DNA from: Lepidonotus clava
Taxonomy: Eukaryota; Annelida; Polychaeta; Phyllodocida; Polynoidae
Assembly (NCBI GenBank): GCA_936440205.1
Contig: OW387135.1
Span: 26,638,792 to 26,702,791 of the forward strand
DNA: 64,000 nt
Direction: 5' to 3'
Below, in pieces: positions 1 to 12,450 of the stretch. Every line of letters begins with the position of its first letter. Positions within the stretch are counted from its first letter, which is position 1. The translations under genes and the position numbers were made by a program. The notes beneath the pieces were generated by a model. That model saw only the letters and a program-made list of their open reading frames with translations, searched no databases and had not been told where the DNA came from.

Positions 1-2600
1 GTCAAGTTCTGTCGGGTCTAGTGCAGTTTTCGTAAAGCTTTCGATCTCACAACAATTGTCCTATTCACGGGAAAACATAACTGACAAATAGTCGTATGAT
101 CTATATGTCCGACACAGCAATTTAGATAGATTGCAAACTACCGCCACTATGAAAATAAAAATTTGATTTAGACATATAAAAGTGATAACTTTATTGTGCA
201 GAATCAATTAACAAAATGTTGAAAATGACAAACACCTGTCGGCATCAGCTGGTAGTGTACCATTACTATTAGGTTATCCTCCTACCTACCTACCTGCCTA
301 TCTAAAGGTAGTTACAACCTGCCACTATTTGCCACCTACCTACCTGCGGGCAGTAACAACCTGTGACAATCACAGTCGACATGTGAAACAGGCAACCATT
401 ATTTTTTTCTGGTCGACATGTTCACTTTATCTCCCAGTGGAACGTTCCCAAACTAAGTAGGTCGGCCCACATTATACATTTAGAGTCAATGCATTTAGTA
501 TGTACTACGTGAGGCCTACTGTGAGGCCAAAAGTAAGGTGTTTGTATGAGGTATAATATCATGAATAGCAGCAAACGCATTCATTAGCTATGATATTTTT
601 AGCATGATGGCACATTGGTGATTAACCATGTACTAATGGCGGATGTGGGAAATCAGTTTTAAACTAATCATCTTATAAATTCCGAGTAATCGGAGCTATA
701 AATCAACGTATCTTTAACCTCTATTCAAAAAGAAATACAAATATCACAACTCTCACACATCACCCTCACATCATAAATCCAACGTCACGTACGCACCTGG
801 ATGCATTAGCACCATGTCAGACATACAGCCCTGGATCGCATATATAGTCCTTACTACGTACCTACAGCTGCTGCTTAAACGTTTCGGATTAACCACCACT
901 TTTTACATTAAGGCTGTATTCCACTAGGCGACTTTACTCAGGATTTCGCGAATCGCCATTGGGAATAGCATTAAACCCACGACATGTTATATATCATTAG
1001 AACAGGTTTTTGATTTTCTTTCAAATGACATGCAGCATGTACGGCCATTTGCTATATAATTGGATATCATGACTTACCGAATTACCGACAATCGAAATCG
1101 CCTAGTTGAATACAGGCGTAAGCCTGTAATAAATAGTATTTGGCTTTGTTTACACGAACCGCCCGAATCGGGTCAAGAGGCAGTCTAATCGTGGCCCCAG
1201 ACCAGCGGCACGCGCCAGCTTACTGTGTCAATGTCAGCCCTACGAAAAAAAAATAATAAAAAGAAAGAGAACAAGATGCCTGATAAGTGCCCCATAGTGA
1301 ACAAGTCAATTAGCAAAGACAGATGGAGCCAAAGGACGACTGGGGAGAAGCAGAGAAATAGGGCCTAAATAGGCAGGGGGACGGGTTGTAGGCCTATACA
1401 GGATGAGCCTTCACTGTGGTATGATGAACTAGGCAATCTGTATGTACACTTCTTTTTGGACGGTGGTGATTAGAGTTCTTTTTATTGGGGAGAAACTACG
1501 CTGTTTGATTTAAATCGTGTTAAAAACTCGTGTATGGTTTCAATGTATGATGGTCCCGCTCTCGTTATAGACTGACTGTTGAGATGAATCATACATGTCA
1601 GGGAAATAGAACGTGAGAATGAATACAAGGGATTTGACATGCATGTAATAAAACATGGTCGGGATGGGACTAAATATAGCCTGGGCCTACTGACATATAA
1701 CACAATAAATAACCTATGAACGAGGCCGTCGCTCAAATCACAGTGATAAATAGGAACTATAGTCCCATTTAATTTTGGCCATTATTAGAGACTACAATCA
1801 CATAAACAGATGAACTGAACGAACCCGGTTCATTTTACTGTTTTCCTGGTGTAGTTGAAATGATATACTTCCATTATTGTATCATTACACATGGCAATAA
1901 CAAGCTGCTGACCAAAGCAGTTTCACCGATAAACCATGATTTGCAGATGTTCACGAATGTCAAACAATTAATAATTTGCTGACTTTTATTAACGTTAAAC
2001 AGCAAAAGTGCATTCACATCAATGTCGTTCATAATGGCTAACATTTAAAATTCATACAACTGAAAAATGATTACCTGCGAAATTCCATTTTAATCAGCAA
2101 TTAACCTGTCAATCTTCCAATTGTTTCTGACATTTCCCATTTTAGAACCACAAGCCTGACCTTTGTTTAAAATTTTCATTAAATATTGCTGGTATACATA
2201 TTATCAGAATAATCAAACCTTTACATTTTAATTTAAATTAATGAGCACTCATACTAATACACATTATATGAATGATGCCTTTACATTTTCTGTAGACATA
2301 CTTTATATCTGTATATCAACACTACCGGTTAATCCCATTTACTTACTATGTAACAAGCAGCAAACATAAAATAACCTTTCAGCAGAAGCAAATTCGGAAA
2401 AGCAACAAGGAAAGAAATCAGACCAATTAGGCTTTGATGATGTTCTGTGGCCGCCCTAAGAAAGAAACCACGTCCAGGGGTCCTTTAGTGAGCTCTGTTT
2501 TTCCTCCAGTCAGTAACGACAGAGTTGCTCGTTCAAGGCTGCCCTTGGCCCTCTCCCTTCTCCATCTACCCCACCAGTGGCCATGGGGATCTAATTACCC
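1..2600. other. AT-rich gene-free stretch
   Basis: No open frame here has protein-like composition or plausible splice partners. The DNA is AT-rich and mostly unique, with short homopolymer runs. The only local repeat seen is a CCTA-type microsatellite near the left end. Confidence 0.6.
281..350. repeat. CCTA-type microsatellite, two short runs
   Basis: Two short runs of CCTA/CTAC units (around 281-298 and 333-345) are separated by related sequence. The phrase GTAGTTACAACCTG, and a close relative of it, follows each run, which suggests a small local duplication. Confidence 0.6.
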
Positions 2601-4290
2601 TCAAACGACTGGCAGCGATCAGTAAAACCACGGCCATTACTCGGCCCTACCCCCGGGGGATGGAGTGAGGTCCGCCCGGCCTCCAGGCCCTCCCTCCCCG
2701 CCCGTCCCCTGACCGATGACGGCCGGGCAGGGGTGAGGGGGTAGGCGACTCGTCGTCAGGGGGGTTGACAGTTGGACCAGGGTCACTCCCCAATTGGTAG
2801 GACCTTCGCCGGGCCCCACCTGACCACTGAGGTCAGTGCCCTCTGTCTAGGGGGTCGGGGATGGATGGTCCTCGGCCTGAGGTCCCCTGAGGGTATCGCA
2901 GTGGGACGAGCGGTGATGATACGCCGGTAACATTCGCCAATAGTGCCTGAGCTGCTCCCCGGCGATCGGCTCTATACCTCCTATTTCACTATGGGCATGC
3001 AGGGATAAATAATGCAAGGATGTTCTCTTCTATTTCCCCTCGGGCGGGAGGCAAAGTGGTTCGGGATGTAAGGATCTTATATCCCAAAGTGATATCAATT
3101 ATTTCTCAAATTGATTCGACATCCTACCTCTCCTGTGGGTACCTCGTCATGTGAACGTATTGTACGTAGGCCTACATGTCTATGTTCTATGTCTCATTCC
3201 TTCTGTAACATGTTATTTTGGCGCAATAGCATACCTCTACGTACATGTTATCCACACTACGAGAAGTTTCTAGAAACAAGCTCAACTAATAGCCTACCGA
3301 ATAAGGTACATATTTAATTGTACTAGAGAAACATACAAAATATTGCCTAGGAATGCATCAACATGTAGGACTGTCGTTAATATAGACGCACGTGTGCTTT
3401 AGGGTGATAAACCACGATGGGAAAACTCCCTCTCGTCTGTTCTCACTGTCGAGTACATTGCCATTCGTTACTGCCACACCTATCGTCACATTTACTTCAT
3501 CTCGCCCGTTCAACCACTACTGGCCAGCCGTTACCGGCCATTATGGGCCGTTAGTGTAACGGCGCCTCTACGTAACGGCTGCAGCACGGCCCTAAAGTAC
3601 GCCGGTAATAAGCGAAACTAACGAGCCGGCTGTCCACTAACGACGGCCATTGAGCACGACTGGGACCAGCGTGTGCAGCCGAGCGTGGCGGCTCTATGGC
3701 GGCCATGACACCCCGTGATAAGAGCGGGGGTGATGGAGGAGGTGACCTTATCGTGTCCCCGCAGAGCCCGGCCCGGTAGGTGGCCGGTGCTGGAGGACGG
3801 GGGTGGGGGCCGTCACCCGCGTCAAATCACACTCCTTACATACTACTCACACCCCGCGCGATGGGCTACTGGAGGGCGGGGAGTGAGCGGGGTGTGTGGG
3901 TGGGGCAGTTACCGGGGTAGGACGTGGGTGGATGGGGGTACTGTAAAGTCTACACTCATACCCTATAGGTACGGGCGGAAGGGGAAGTTGGGGAAGAAGA
4001 AGGGGGCGCCCTGGAGCACGCCCACTCAGTCGCCGACGTCGCACCATCGGCCGACCTATTGCATGTCGACGATAACGCGGGCGGTAGCGGCGGCGGGGGC
4101 AGCGGGGCGTTGGACCGTGGGGACGGACGCGGGCGGAGCTTGGGTTATATGTGTGCGGGGTCGACGGCGTGAGAAAATCCCCATCCGGTGCACGCGCTAG
4201 TCGTCGAGAACGCCGGCTGTTAGGAAGCGACACTGCGACCGGAAATGGTCCCTGAATTTGGCCCGACTTCCGGTTTTGCTCCAGGCATGA
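2601..4290. other. GC- and CpG-rich gene-free stretch
   Basis: Two CpG-rich blocks (about 2630-2830 and 3640-4290) flank a more neutral part. Open frames exist on both strands over 3715-4305, but they overlap each other in GC-rich DNA. Their translations are Arg/Pro/Gly-rich, with no domain and no splice context, so I do not call a gene. The stretch also has one GAGCTGCTC palindrome (2949-2957) and a Myb-site cluster. A CpG-island promoter for a gene outside the window is possible but unproven. Confidence 0.5.
3528..3578. promoter_or_regulatory. Cluster of four Myb-type sites
   Basis: CCGTTA occurs at 3528 and 3548, and its complement TAACGG at 3557 and 3573, so four exact copies of the animal Myb consensus (YAACGG) lie in 51 bp in both orientations. 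A related TAACG lies at about 3630. The cluster sits just upstream of a CpG-rich block. Binding by a Myb-family protein is inferred from the motif only. Confidence 0.45.
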
Positions 4291-7200
4291 CCTGTGGTTA
4301 GACACACGCGTCTTTTACAGGTCAAACTCAAAAGCTCTCAATGTCAAAAGGTCACAAAGGTTACAGAAGCCCTTCATCCAAGGAAGTTTGGGACCTTCGC
4401 CCAACCTAAGGTCATTATTGCCCTAGTTCTCAGAACTACTTCTCCCAGAAACAGACATCTCCAGAAGTTTTACCCCTACTGGAGGAGGCCCGCGGGGGTC
4501 AACCCGTCAGGGCATGATTGCCGCTCACACAGCATCGGTCTAACCACAACCGATGGCTCAGAAAACAAGTTGGAGCAACTCGAGAGCCACTCACGGCCGA
4601 TGACTGAGGGCCTAAAAGCCTGCTGTCACTCCGATGAGATACCCCCAACACCCACACCGACCGTCTGCCATTTCATACTGCCGGGGTCCGCCGACCACTT
4701 CTCAGCGGCCTAAACACATCCGATCGGGCCTAATGCCCTTCTGTCTGATCTCAAAGAGGGCTTTGAACGTGGCCCCAGGAACCAGTGGTCAGTAATGGTC
4801 ATCGAGTCATCTCTCCATGGCTGATGACCTTGTCCAACCACTGGTAATCGTACCAGCCTGTATAGTTACGAACTACGTCCAAACTTCTGTGCGCAGCCGG
4901 ATGATCTCGGCAATCGTTGGGCATTAAACAATTTAATGGTATACTCAAATCCGATGTAATTCTTTCTTGCCCCATGACCCAACTGTACTTTGTTGCTACC
5001 CCCTTTTTTGTCCCCTCCTTCCCCCAGCACACCCCACCTACACCCCAGGCTCCCCGGACATTAACGGGTTGAGTGGCGTCCATCAACTGCTCTCTGCAGG
5101 GTTATCAATATTTTACGAGAGGGTGTAAGGGTGGACTCCTGTGTGTCTCCAAGGCGGGAACCATTCACTGAATGCTACCAGTCCATGGGCAGTGGTTCCC
5201 CTCCTCCAGGGTCTTCCCCTTCCAGTTCCCACTAGACCCACCATCAACCCAACGTTTTCACAAGGCTCCTCCAGGGCAGACTTGCGCACGAGGCACGGAC
5301 TGACCGGAAGTTGGCTGCCCCCGGACCTACGTGCTGGTTTAGTGGGGAGGTTGGCGTGTAGATGGGGGACCCTCCCACAGGGTGGTCAGTTGGGGGTCAG
5401 TGGGTGGTCAGTTCATGGTCAGTGTGTGGTCAGTAGTGGACGTGAGCCAAGTACAAATTGGACTGGTGGGAAGGTCAACCCGTTAGAAGGGAGGCTGACA
5501 ATTCCACTCAAACAGTACACCAGTAAGGACGATCTAGACCTCGACACCTTGAAATAATACCGAGGTAAAATCAGGTGCCAGATTTTTTTCAAACGCAGAT
5601 GATTTTATTCATACATAAATGTAGCAATAGGACTTACCGTATTACAAAATATATTCTTTACAAATACTACAAAGGCTAGACCTCTAGCCAAGGAAAGAAA
5701 TGGGTTTTGGTAGACAAAACGAGGGGCAGTGCTTAATATTGAGAACTTCAGAGCAGGGATGAATGTGGGCGTTGAGCTGATATCCCCCTCGGGTGACTCA
5801 GTCTGACTAACCGATCTGATGATCAGAAGCCCCCCTAGTCACAGTGACGACTCCCCAGGGGCACCTCTGTCACACATCGTAGACGTGGTAGATTAGATAC
5901 AGACTGACTCAACGCAACGTCGGGCATTTATTTACCGACATCTCATTTTGATAACAAAGCCTGATCCTGAATTAAATCGCCAACGTCGTTTTTATAACCA
6001 CTTTTGTCAGAGTAGGATATAAGCCTTGTTGCAGGAATGTAAAGGCACGAACAGTAAGTATGTGTATTCAAATACATTTTACAATGAACAGTTGGCGTGT
6101 CCCACTGGTCTGTACCCCGACGAGAAAGACTTGATTAATTATTCAACTAAGTTTGCGCACTCTGTTATCCATGACTGATCAACTCCCTATGTTTATGACC
6201 ATGGAGCACAAAAATGTATCGGGCAGCTGCTACCGCTCGAGCCCAGACCAACTGCTCATGAGCAGCTCACTATGACCAACGAGTCTCCAGGGGGGTTGGG
6301 CGGATGTCAAAAAAGAAAGCTAGTTCCCACTGAGACAAGTGGCCCGTCACCATGGTAACACGTAGAGGGGGGGGACAGGCAAGGAGGGGGTAGCGTGAGA
6401 ACCCGCGTCCCTTGGCGACTGGGAGGGGCAGTGCCTGAGCAACTCGGCGTCCCCTCTAACTGCCCCGCAGGCCGCCAGGGGACCCGAGCTGCTCGCAGCG
6501 CCCTCGGGTAGCGGGACGGGTCAATACGTCATCAATAGACGGGGAGAGACAGCGCCGATATGTAAATGTTTGACTGCCGCTCCGCATGGCTGATGACCCT
6601 AGGGTGGTGGGGTGATGGTAGGGGGTTTGAGGACAGGGGGTCCTCCAGAGCGTGAGGACCGGACACTTGGGGACTGACCACTCACTAGGAAGTGAGTCTT
6701 GAGGTTGGCGATGGGGCCATTATGCCCACCACCTTTTTTGGAAATGCTCTGATCAGGAAAGGTGAAACGAAAAAAAACCAACATTGTTTCCCCATGAAAA
6801 GCCCTTTTTTGTTGTTTCCCCACGAAAGGACTTGCAATGGACGTTGAATCGGCCGCCCCCAAAACCAGCAGTGCTGTCAACACATACACTGCCCATTGCT
6901 GAACCTGTTAACGTTCTGTCTCCTACACTGCCAGTCACAGCGCAATCTGCAGTCAAACCCCGCGCACTATCTAAATGACCCCCGCCCAAAACTGCTCAAC
7001 TCGGTTTTGTTTTCGGCACTGCTTTTTGTCAACGTTGATTCCCAACTATGCGTGGTCCCAGTCTACGGCCGACCGGCTTACGGGCAGGCGGGCGGGCGGG
7101 CGCCCCTCAGTGGTCCCCGTCGGGGGCAGGGCGGGCAGCGGCGGTTACCAAATCCCATCAGGGCTGATGCAATTTGCCGCAATCCGGACGGGGAGAATGT

Positions 7201-7400
7201 GAAGGCAATCAGAGTGCCGGCAGCCTCTCGTTAGGTGCCGCCGGCCCCCAGCCCCCAGCCCCCGGCCTCCTGTCCACCATCCCCGGCCCCCCGGCCCCCC
7301 AACCCCCGGGCCAAATCCGATTGGAAGCTGCCCCTCGGCCCGGAGACCAACCACTGGTGGTTCCCCTCACTGGTGGTTCTGCCGAGTCCACCTCAGCCTG
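4291..7400. other. Gene-free, motif-dense stretch
   Basis: No convincing coding sequence. The stretch contains CTCCTCCAG-type words at 4479 (reverse), 5201 and 5266, GAGCWGCTC palindromes at 6260 and 6486, and the 11-bp half-site array at 5383-5432. CpG-rich blocks lie at about 6340-6560 and 7040-7400. The overlapping short open frames in the last block are a by-product of base composition. Confidence 0.5.
5383..5432 (+). promoter_or_regulatory. Five nuclear-receptor-like half-sites in 11-bp register (DR5-like)
   Basis: The hexamer TGGTCA or GGGTCA starts at 5383, 5394, 5405, 5416 and 5427, always 11 bp apart, so each neighbouring pair is a direct repeat with a 5-bp spacer. DR5 spacing of RGKTCA hexamers is the classical preference of RAR/RXR heterodimers. 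Four of the five hexamers begin with T rather than A/G, so they are imperfect half-sites. A simple 11-bp minisatellite is the alternative reading. Confidence 0.45.
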
Positions 7401-7409
7401 ATCTACTAG

Positions 7410-7499
7410 TTTTCTACCTTCCCTTTCCTGCTACGATCATCCCTGGATGATGAGGGGGTTTTCTACCTTCCCTTTCCTGCTACGATCATCCCTGGATGA
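7410..7499. repeat. Exact 41-bp direct repeat
   Basis: A 41-bp sequence beginning TTTTCTACCTTCCC and ending CCCTGGATGA is present at 7410-7450 and again at 7459-7499 without a visible difference, separated by 8 bp. The identity suggests a recent tandem duplication. Confidence 0.9.
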
Positions 7500-10400
7500 A
7501 GAAGGAGAACAGAATGCAATATTTTGCAAACTGTCAAGTAATGCAATTTAGATAAGATTGTTTAAAAAACTCACCCACTTATACATTCGCTTGCCTTACT
7601 TTTTATCTCTTTACTTTGTTTCTGCTGCCTCTTACGTGAACCGATTCCAACTTTATTTCTAACCAGCTCCCTTTCCCTCTCTTTCCTGCCTCATCCCCAA
7701 CTAACCCTTCCTCATACACCTCATCTCTCCTGATCTTCTATACACTTTCCCTTGTGCACTTTCATAATCGCACCTTTCTTTTCAATTCAATCACTTCCTT
7801 TCTTTTGTCTATTTCATGACAACATTCCAATTTTATTTCTTGCCAACACTCTTAGCGGTCCTCTTCAGAAGACGCTGTAATTATCTGGACCTACTGAAGC
7901 AAAATAATTGCCATGATTTACGACTTACCGTTGGTCTTCTAACTCACTTTATAGTCTGTGCACCCCTTCTCCTGGGCTCCTCCAGTGTACTCAATCACAG
8001 CCATCTTCCCCAAGTTACAGTCGGACGGGAGAGATGTCTTTCTCTGGTATTGAACCCAGAAGCCGAATCTGGTTTCTAACAGCCAAGTAGTAATGATAAT
8101 TTCTGACAAGTGCATTGAGTTATGCCTCCGGGATTGGTTCTTTTATTTGCCTCATCTCCTAAGTCTCAGCAGTCGTCTCATTTCACAACCATTCAGAATG
8201 GATTATATCGAAATTTAATTAACGTGGAGGAGGGCGAGGACATTTCTGACATAAACTGAATTAATGACATGATCCACGAAATCAAATCCTTCCGCCGCAA
8301 AGTGAATAGACACACGCTGGCGCCTGTGCCATTACAGGAAGAAAAGAGGAGACAACGCAAAAAAAATACACGGGCGTTAAAAGGACCAATGGTGTTAAAA
8401 AGACAATGTCCCAGTTTGCTAAAACATGCAGTCAGAGCGGTTTCTTGTGAGTGCGGCGCAGGCCTGGCTGTGTCCAGCTGCCGTCCTTTTACAATGCACG
8501 TAACGAAAGAGACAGGGCCGGGTATTTTCAAAGGAGGTTTTCATCCTGTCGCGACATTTTCCACACTAATCAATGGAGTTTCTTTTTTTAGGTGTGCCAC
8601 ATACGGGAGTGTTCCCATCGCCTCCTCTATAAGGTAGAGCTTCAGGCTTCAGACAGAGGCGCTCCAGATCAGCTCAGACCTGACCTAGATACTTGCTCAC
8701 AGTCATAGTTATAATGATGTAGAGCAGGTAGAACGAGTATAAGCCTCTCGGTCACTTGGCAGCGAGCAGCTCATACTGATCAGACACACTTCGACCTACT
8801 GCTCACGAGTCACTCACTCAGGAAAAGGCCAAGCCATGAATCTTTCCCAGAGTCAAGTCTTGGCAGTCTTCCCTACAAACCTTCCGCCACAAAGTCTACT
8901 TCATCAGTCACCTCATCTGTTTCCAATCAACACAAACCTATTGTCCTATCGATAAAAGCCATAAACAAATAAGATCGGCCTTCCTTGGCAGGCAATTGGC
9001 TCCTGCATCACCCCCAAGGGACTGCCTTGTTTACCACCCCAAATCTCATTACAGAGGCCTGTATCTGCCAGACCAACAATCATTGGATGCCCTTTTCTTT
9101 GATTTGGTATAAACTTTTTATGCTGTTCCACAACCTTTTCCTACTTCTTTCTTTATACTTCTAAACAAACTAGTTTTCACAGACATGGGCAGGTTCCCTC
9201 TGTTCTGGCGGCCTGTTTCTATTTAGCTGGCACAACCTACATCCTATTTGACGCAGTCCCGCCTAGGGTAGAAACTCTTTTCATTTGCTTCCAAAGAACC
9301 TTTCTATATTTCCTTCTCTCGTTCCTTCTCCTCCGCCCCTCAGAACCGATTTCTTTAACGTCTATCCTTTGTATGACAATGCCATCGGGCCTTAGCACTC
9401 AGCAACCATGGCAACACAATGGACCAATCAGAGCCATGCTTTGATTGGCCATACAGAGTGCTTGTGACAGGCGGTGGATGGGGGATTGACCCACACTGCA
9501 GATAATGTTGTCAGCGTCGGACAGGAGCGGCGAGCATGGGTGGTCAAAGCCCCTACTCCCATCCCCACATCTACCCACACTGAGCCGGTGAGCTGCTCAC
9601 TGAGCTGCTCCGTGAGCTGCTCGCAGCTTGACCGACATAACCAAGACCTGCAGAGACAGCTTGACCGAACGGCTCTCGGTGGACAAGGGCAGGGACAAAG
9701 ATAACAGGGGAAAGGCATTGGCGGGGCTAGTGCTCACGACAAGAATGGATAGAGCTTGTGCAAATAGGGCCATGTGGCGTTTTGTCGGTGATTACCACGA
9801 CTGCGTGGTCCTCTTTTAAAGTCGGATAAACCAGTGAGACATACTGTATATTACTGTAAATTACAGGATTGTATGATAATTCATTTTTCCAAAACGCATG
9901 TCTTTCCAATTGTAAAATGTACACTTATACGGAAATAAGGCTCGTTAAAGGGTACAACCTTATCAACTGGCGAACGGCTAGAACCGGACGATAGGAAGGA
10001 CACATACATAGGTTATATTATTATTGTAATGTAGATACAGGAGGGATTTCAAGATAGTGAAAAACAGAAATAGGTGATCCTTCCAAAGAACGCTTTTTGA
10101 GTGACAAGGGAGAATTGTTTCTTCAGGTAGTGGTGTGACTTGTGGCGCCATCTATAGGTAACTACCACTCTACAGAAAACAAGGCATATCCATAATTATA
10201 CAGATCTCATGTTTCAGGATAGACTCTAAGCTAAGACGTATTTTTAGGTTTTGGTATACTCCTCATGCTAAGTTAGCTTGAGCAGTTTTGGAAATAGCTG
10301 GAATAGTTTTGAAAGTAGCCAAAAGTGTCCATCTCCATCCCTCACAGCGATTCCAGTAAGGAGGAGTTCTCTAGGGGCTGGTCATGGCTAGACTAAAACC

Positions 10401-10640
10401 TTAACTGTCTCACCGAGGAGAGGCCTCTCTTCAAATGACCTGCCACTTTGCTATTCCGAATTCCAGACAACTAGCTTTTGGTCTAAATTACGGCTGATCC
10501 CCAAGAGAGCGAGTCGGAAACGACCAGTCACTTGCACCTGGGTTATTGTCGTCGAGTATGACCTGATCCAACCCAAGCCCATTTTATCCGTATCAAACAA
10601 TGAAAGCTGCGAAATTAGACGTTCCTGTCAAGCACTTTGA
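7500..10640. other. Gene-free stretch, partly pyrimidine-rich
   Basis: 7580-7810 is strongly pyrimidine-rich. One CTCCTCCAG word lies at 7977 and GAGCWGCTC palindromes lie at 8764, 9590, 9602 and 9614. A CTCF-like site on the reverse strand lies at 10145-10158. The short open frames show no recognisable protein. Confidence 0.5.
9590..9622. promoter_or_regulatory. Three GAGCTGCTC palindromes at 12-bp spacing
   Basis: GAGCTGCTC starts at 9590, 9602 and 9614, giving three copies of the odd palindrome in exact 12-bp register. The word recurs 17 times in the window, so this is its densest cluster. I do not recognise the binding factor. A GAGC half-site repeated head to head around one central base would suit a dimeric DNA-binding protein (inference). 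Confidence 0.4.
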
Positions 10641-10953
10641 TTAACCCTTTAGGCCACAGTACGGTGGGTAGTATCCTCAAATGAGGCGTAGCCGCCCTTG
10701 ATTTAGACGTCTTTTTTGTGCAAACTGGAATATGAAGTGATTTACCTATAAATATAACATTCTGTAGGCCTATATCAAATGAAAGCTAACGAGATTGTCC
10801 GTTTCCTACCGACCTCGCTTTTATGTTATACCTCTTGACTTAAAAGATATATGAACTGCAATAAATTGTAGAAACTCTGGAATTTCGGAAATCTCCTGAG
10901 AAAATGGAGCAATTTATGTCTGAGTTATGCGGGGTCTAAAGTTTCAGGGTTAA
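10641..10953. mobile_element. TTAA-flanked MITE, piggyBac-like
   Basis: TTAA at 10641-10644 is followed by CCCTTTAGGCCACAG. TTAA at 10950-10953 is preceded by the approximate inverse, ending in GTTTCAGGG. The element is about 305 bp, has no coding capacity, and resembles the better-preserved TTAA element at 56514-56864. A TTAA target duplication and CCCTTT-type ends are typical of piggyBac-like elements, while Kolobok also uses TTAA. The termini here are diverged, so this looks like an old copy. Confidence 0.5.
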
Positions 10954-12053
10954 GGATGCAGCCCTCATCAAACACGTATAATAAAGATATTTAGGTTGTC
11001 TTCATCCCATTCCTGAACCCCCTTTGTCTTGAAACAAAAGCAAGCAGTAATTTAGTGCCTTTGTCAATTTGACTTTCCATTTAAACGCACCATTATCAAA
11101 CAGCATGAACTGTTGTTTTCGGACCATTAAACGTTAGCTTAGAACAAAGGTCTTTCGTAATTTCGCTAAAGGCCGTTTAGAACAAGACAATGTTCGTGTG
11201 CTCCAAGAAGGTGCCTAAATAAATGGCTGGTTCAAGCGGGCTTAAGAGGCCTGCCACGCTGGAGTGTTTAGGTCCTGGAGGAGACAGTCCGTGGCTGTTT
11301 GCCGCCAGTTGGAGCTCCTCCAGGGGATCGATGGTGACAGCCACCACTGGTGTATAGCTCCTCCAGTGTGGGCAGGGTACCGTCTACGTCGGTCTGTAGG
11401 AAATGTAAGAGGTAGGAAGTAAGAGTGAGAGATATGCGGGAGACATGGCACCAGTGTTAGTGCAGGGAATGGAATGTTGCTGTTAGGCTGGGATGGGGGT
11501 GTGGATAAGAATATAACAAGTGCTGGGGCTGCAGAGGAGGAAGGTTAGATTTGGTAAAAGGAAGATAACAGAATACTATAATGTTATTTCTATGGCAATT
11601 AATCATGTCGCAGAAACCAGCAAAATATATAACACTGATAATCTTAATTATATGAATGAGTAGAACAGAGCAAATTACAAATATCAGAAAGAGTAACTTA
11701 ATATAGGGGACATCAAGAGGACAACCATAGATGAGAAGCCACATGTGGGAAACCACTGTGAAGATCTGAGCCATATACGAAACACAGAACTGTGTTAATA
11801 CTTAGTTATAAACATGCTATTTGAATTAGATAAATGCGAACAGCTCATTGCATTGGTAAACAGTGAACAGGTGGCGCACACCCACATGTTGACCACACTG
11901 TGGCGGCGGGGAACAGGGCTGGTTATTGCAGGTGGGCGCGTTTTGAGGGGAAGCCACTGTACCTATGGCTTCCCGCAGGGTGCGTTACGCCCGACAGCAG
12001 CCACCTGGCCTAACTGTCCTAAAGCTGGGAAACAGCAGCCAACGAGGCCCTGT
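10954..12053. other. Gene-free stretch with three CTCCTCCAG words
   Basis: CTCCTCCAG occurs at 11315 and 11358, and its complement at 11275, so three copies fall within 92 bp. The rest is AT-rich unique sequence without a recognisable gene. Confidence 0.5.
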
Positions 12054-12450
12054 GTACCAAACCCCCACACCAGACCCTATGTACCAAAATCTTCGCACCA
12101 GGTCCTGAGTAGCAAACCCCCACACCAGGCCTGGTGTACCAAACCCCCACACCAGACCCTATGTACCAAAATCCCCGCACCAGGTCCTGAGTAGCAAATC
12201 CCCACACCAGGCCATGTGTACCAAACCCCTACACCAGGCCCTTTGTACCAAACCCCTATACCAGGCCCTGAGTACCAAACCCCCACACCAGGCCCTATGT
12301 ACCAAACCCCAACACCAGGCCTGGTGTACCAAACCCCCACACCAGACCCTATGTACAAAACCGTCATCCCATGCATTGTATACCAAATCACCATCCCTTG
12401 CCTTGTATACCAAAATCCCCGCACCAGGCCTTGTGTCCCAAACCCCGACA
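12054..12450. repeat. 27-bp minisatellite, about 14 units
   Basis: The unit begins GTACCAAACCCCCACACCAG and recurs every 27 bp or close to it (starts at 12054, 12081, about 12109, 12136 and on), becoming more diverged after 12357. Because 27 is a multiple of three and the consensus lacks stops, several frames stay open on both strands. One reads as nonapeptides of the type YQTPTPGPM. No start context, splice partner or conserved flank supports translation, so I treat the open frames as a consequence of the repeat. Confidence 0.85.

Noticed and set aside
3715-4305. Overlapping open frames of 161 and 152 codons on opposite strands
   Set aside because: They lie in CpG-rich DNA with few stops by composition. 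The translations are Arg/Pro/Gly-rich, share no domain and have no splice or start evidence.
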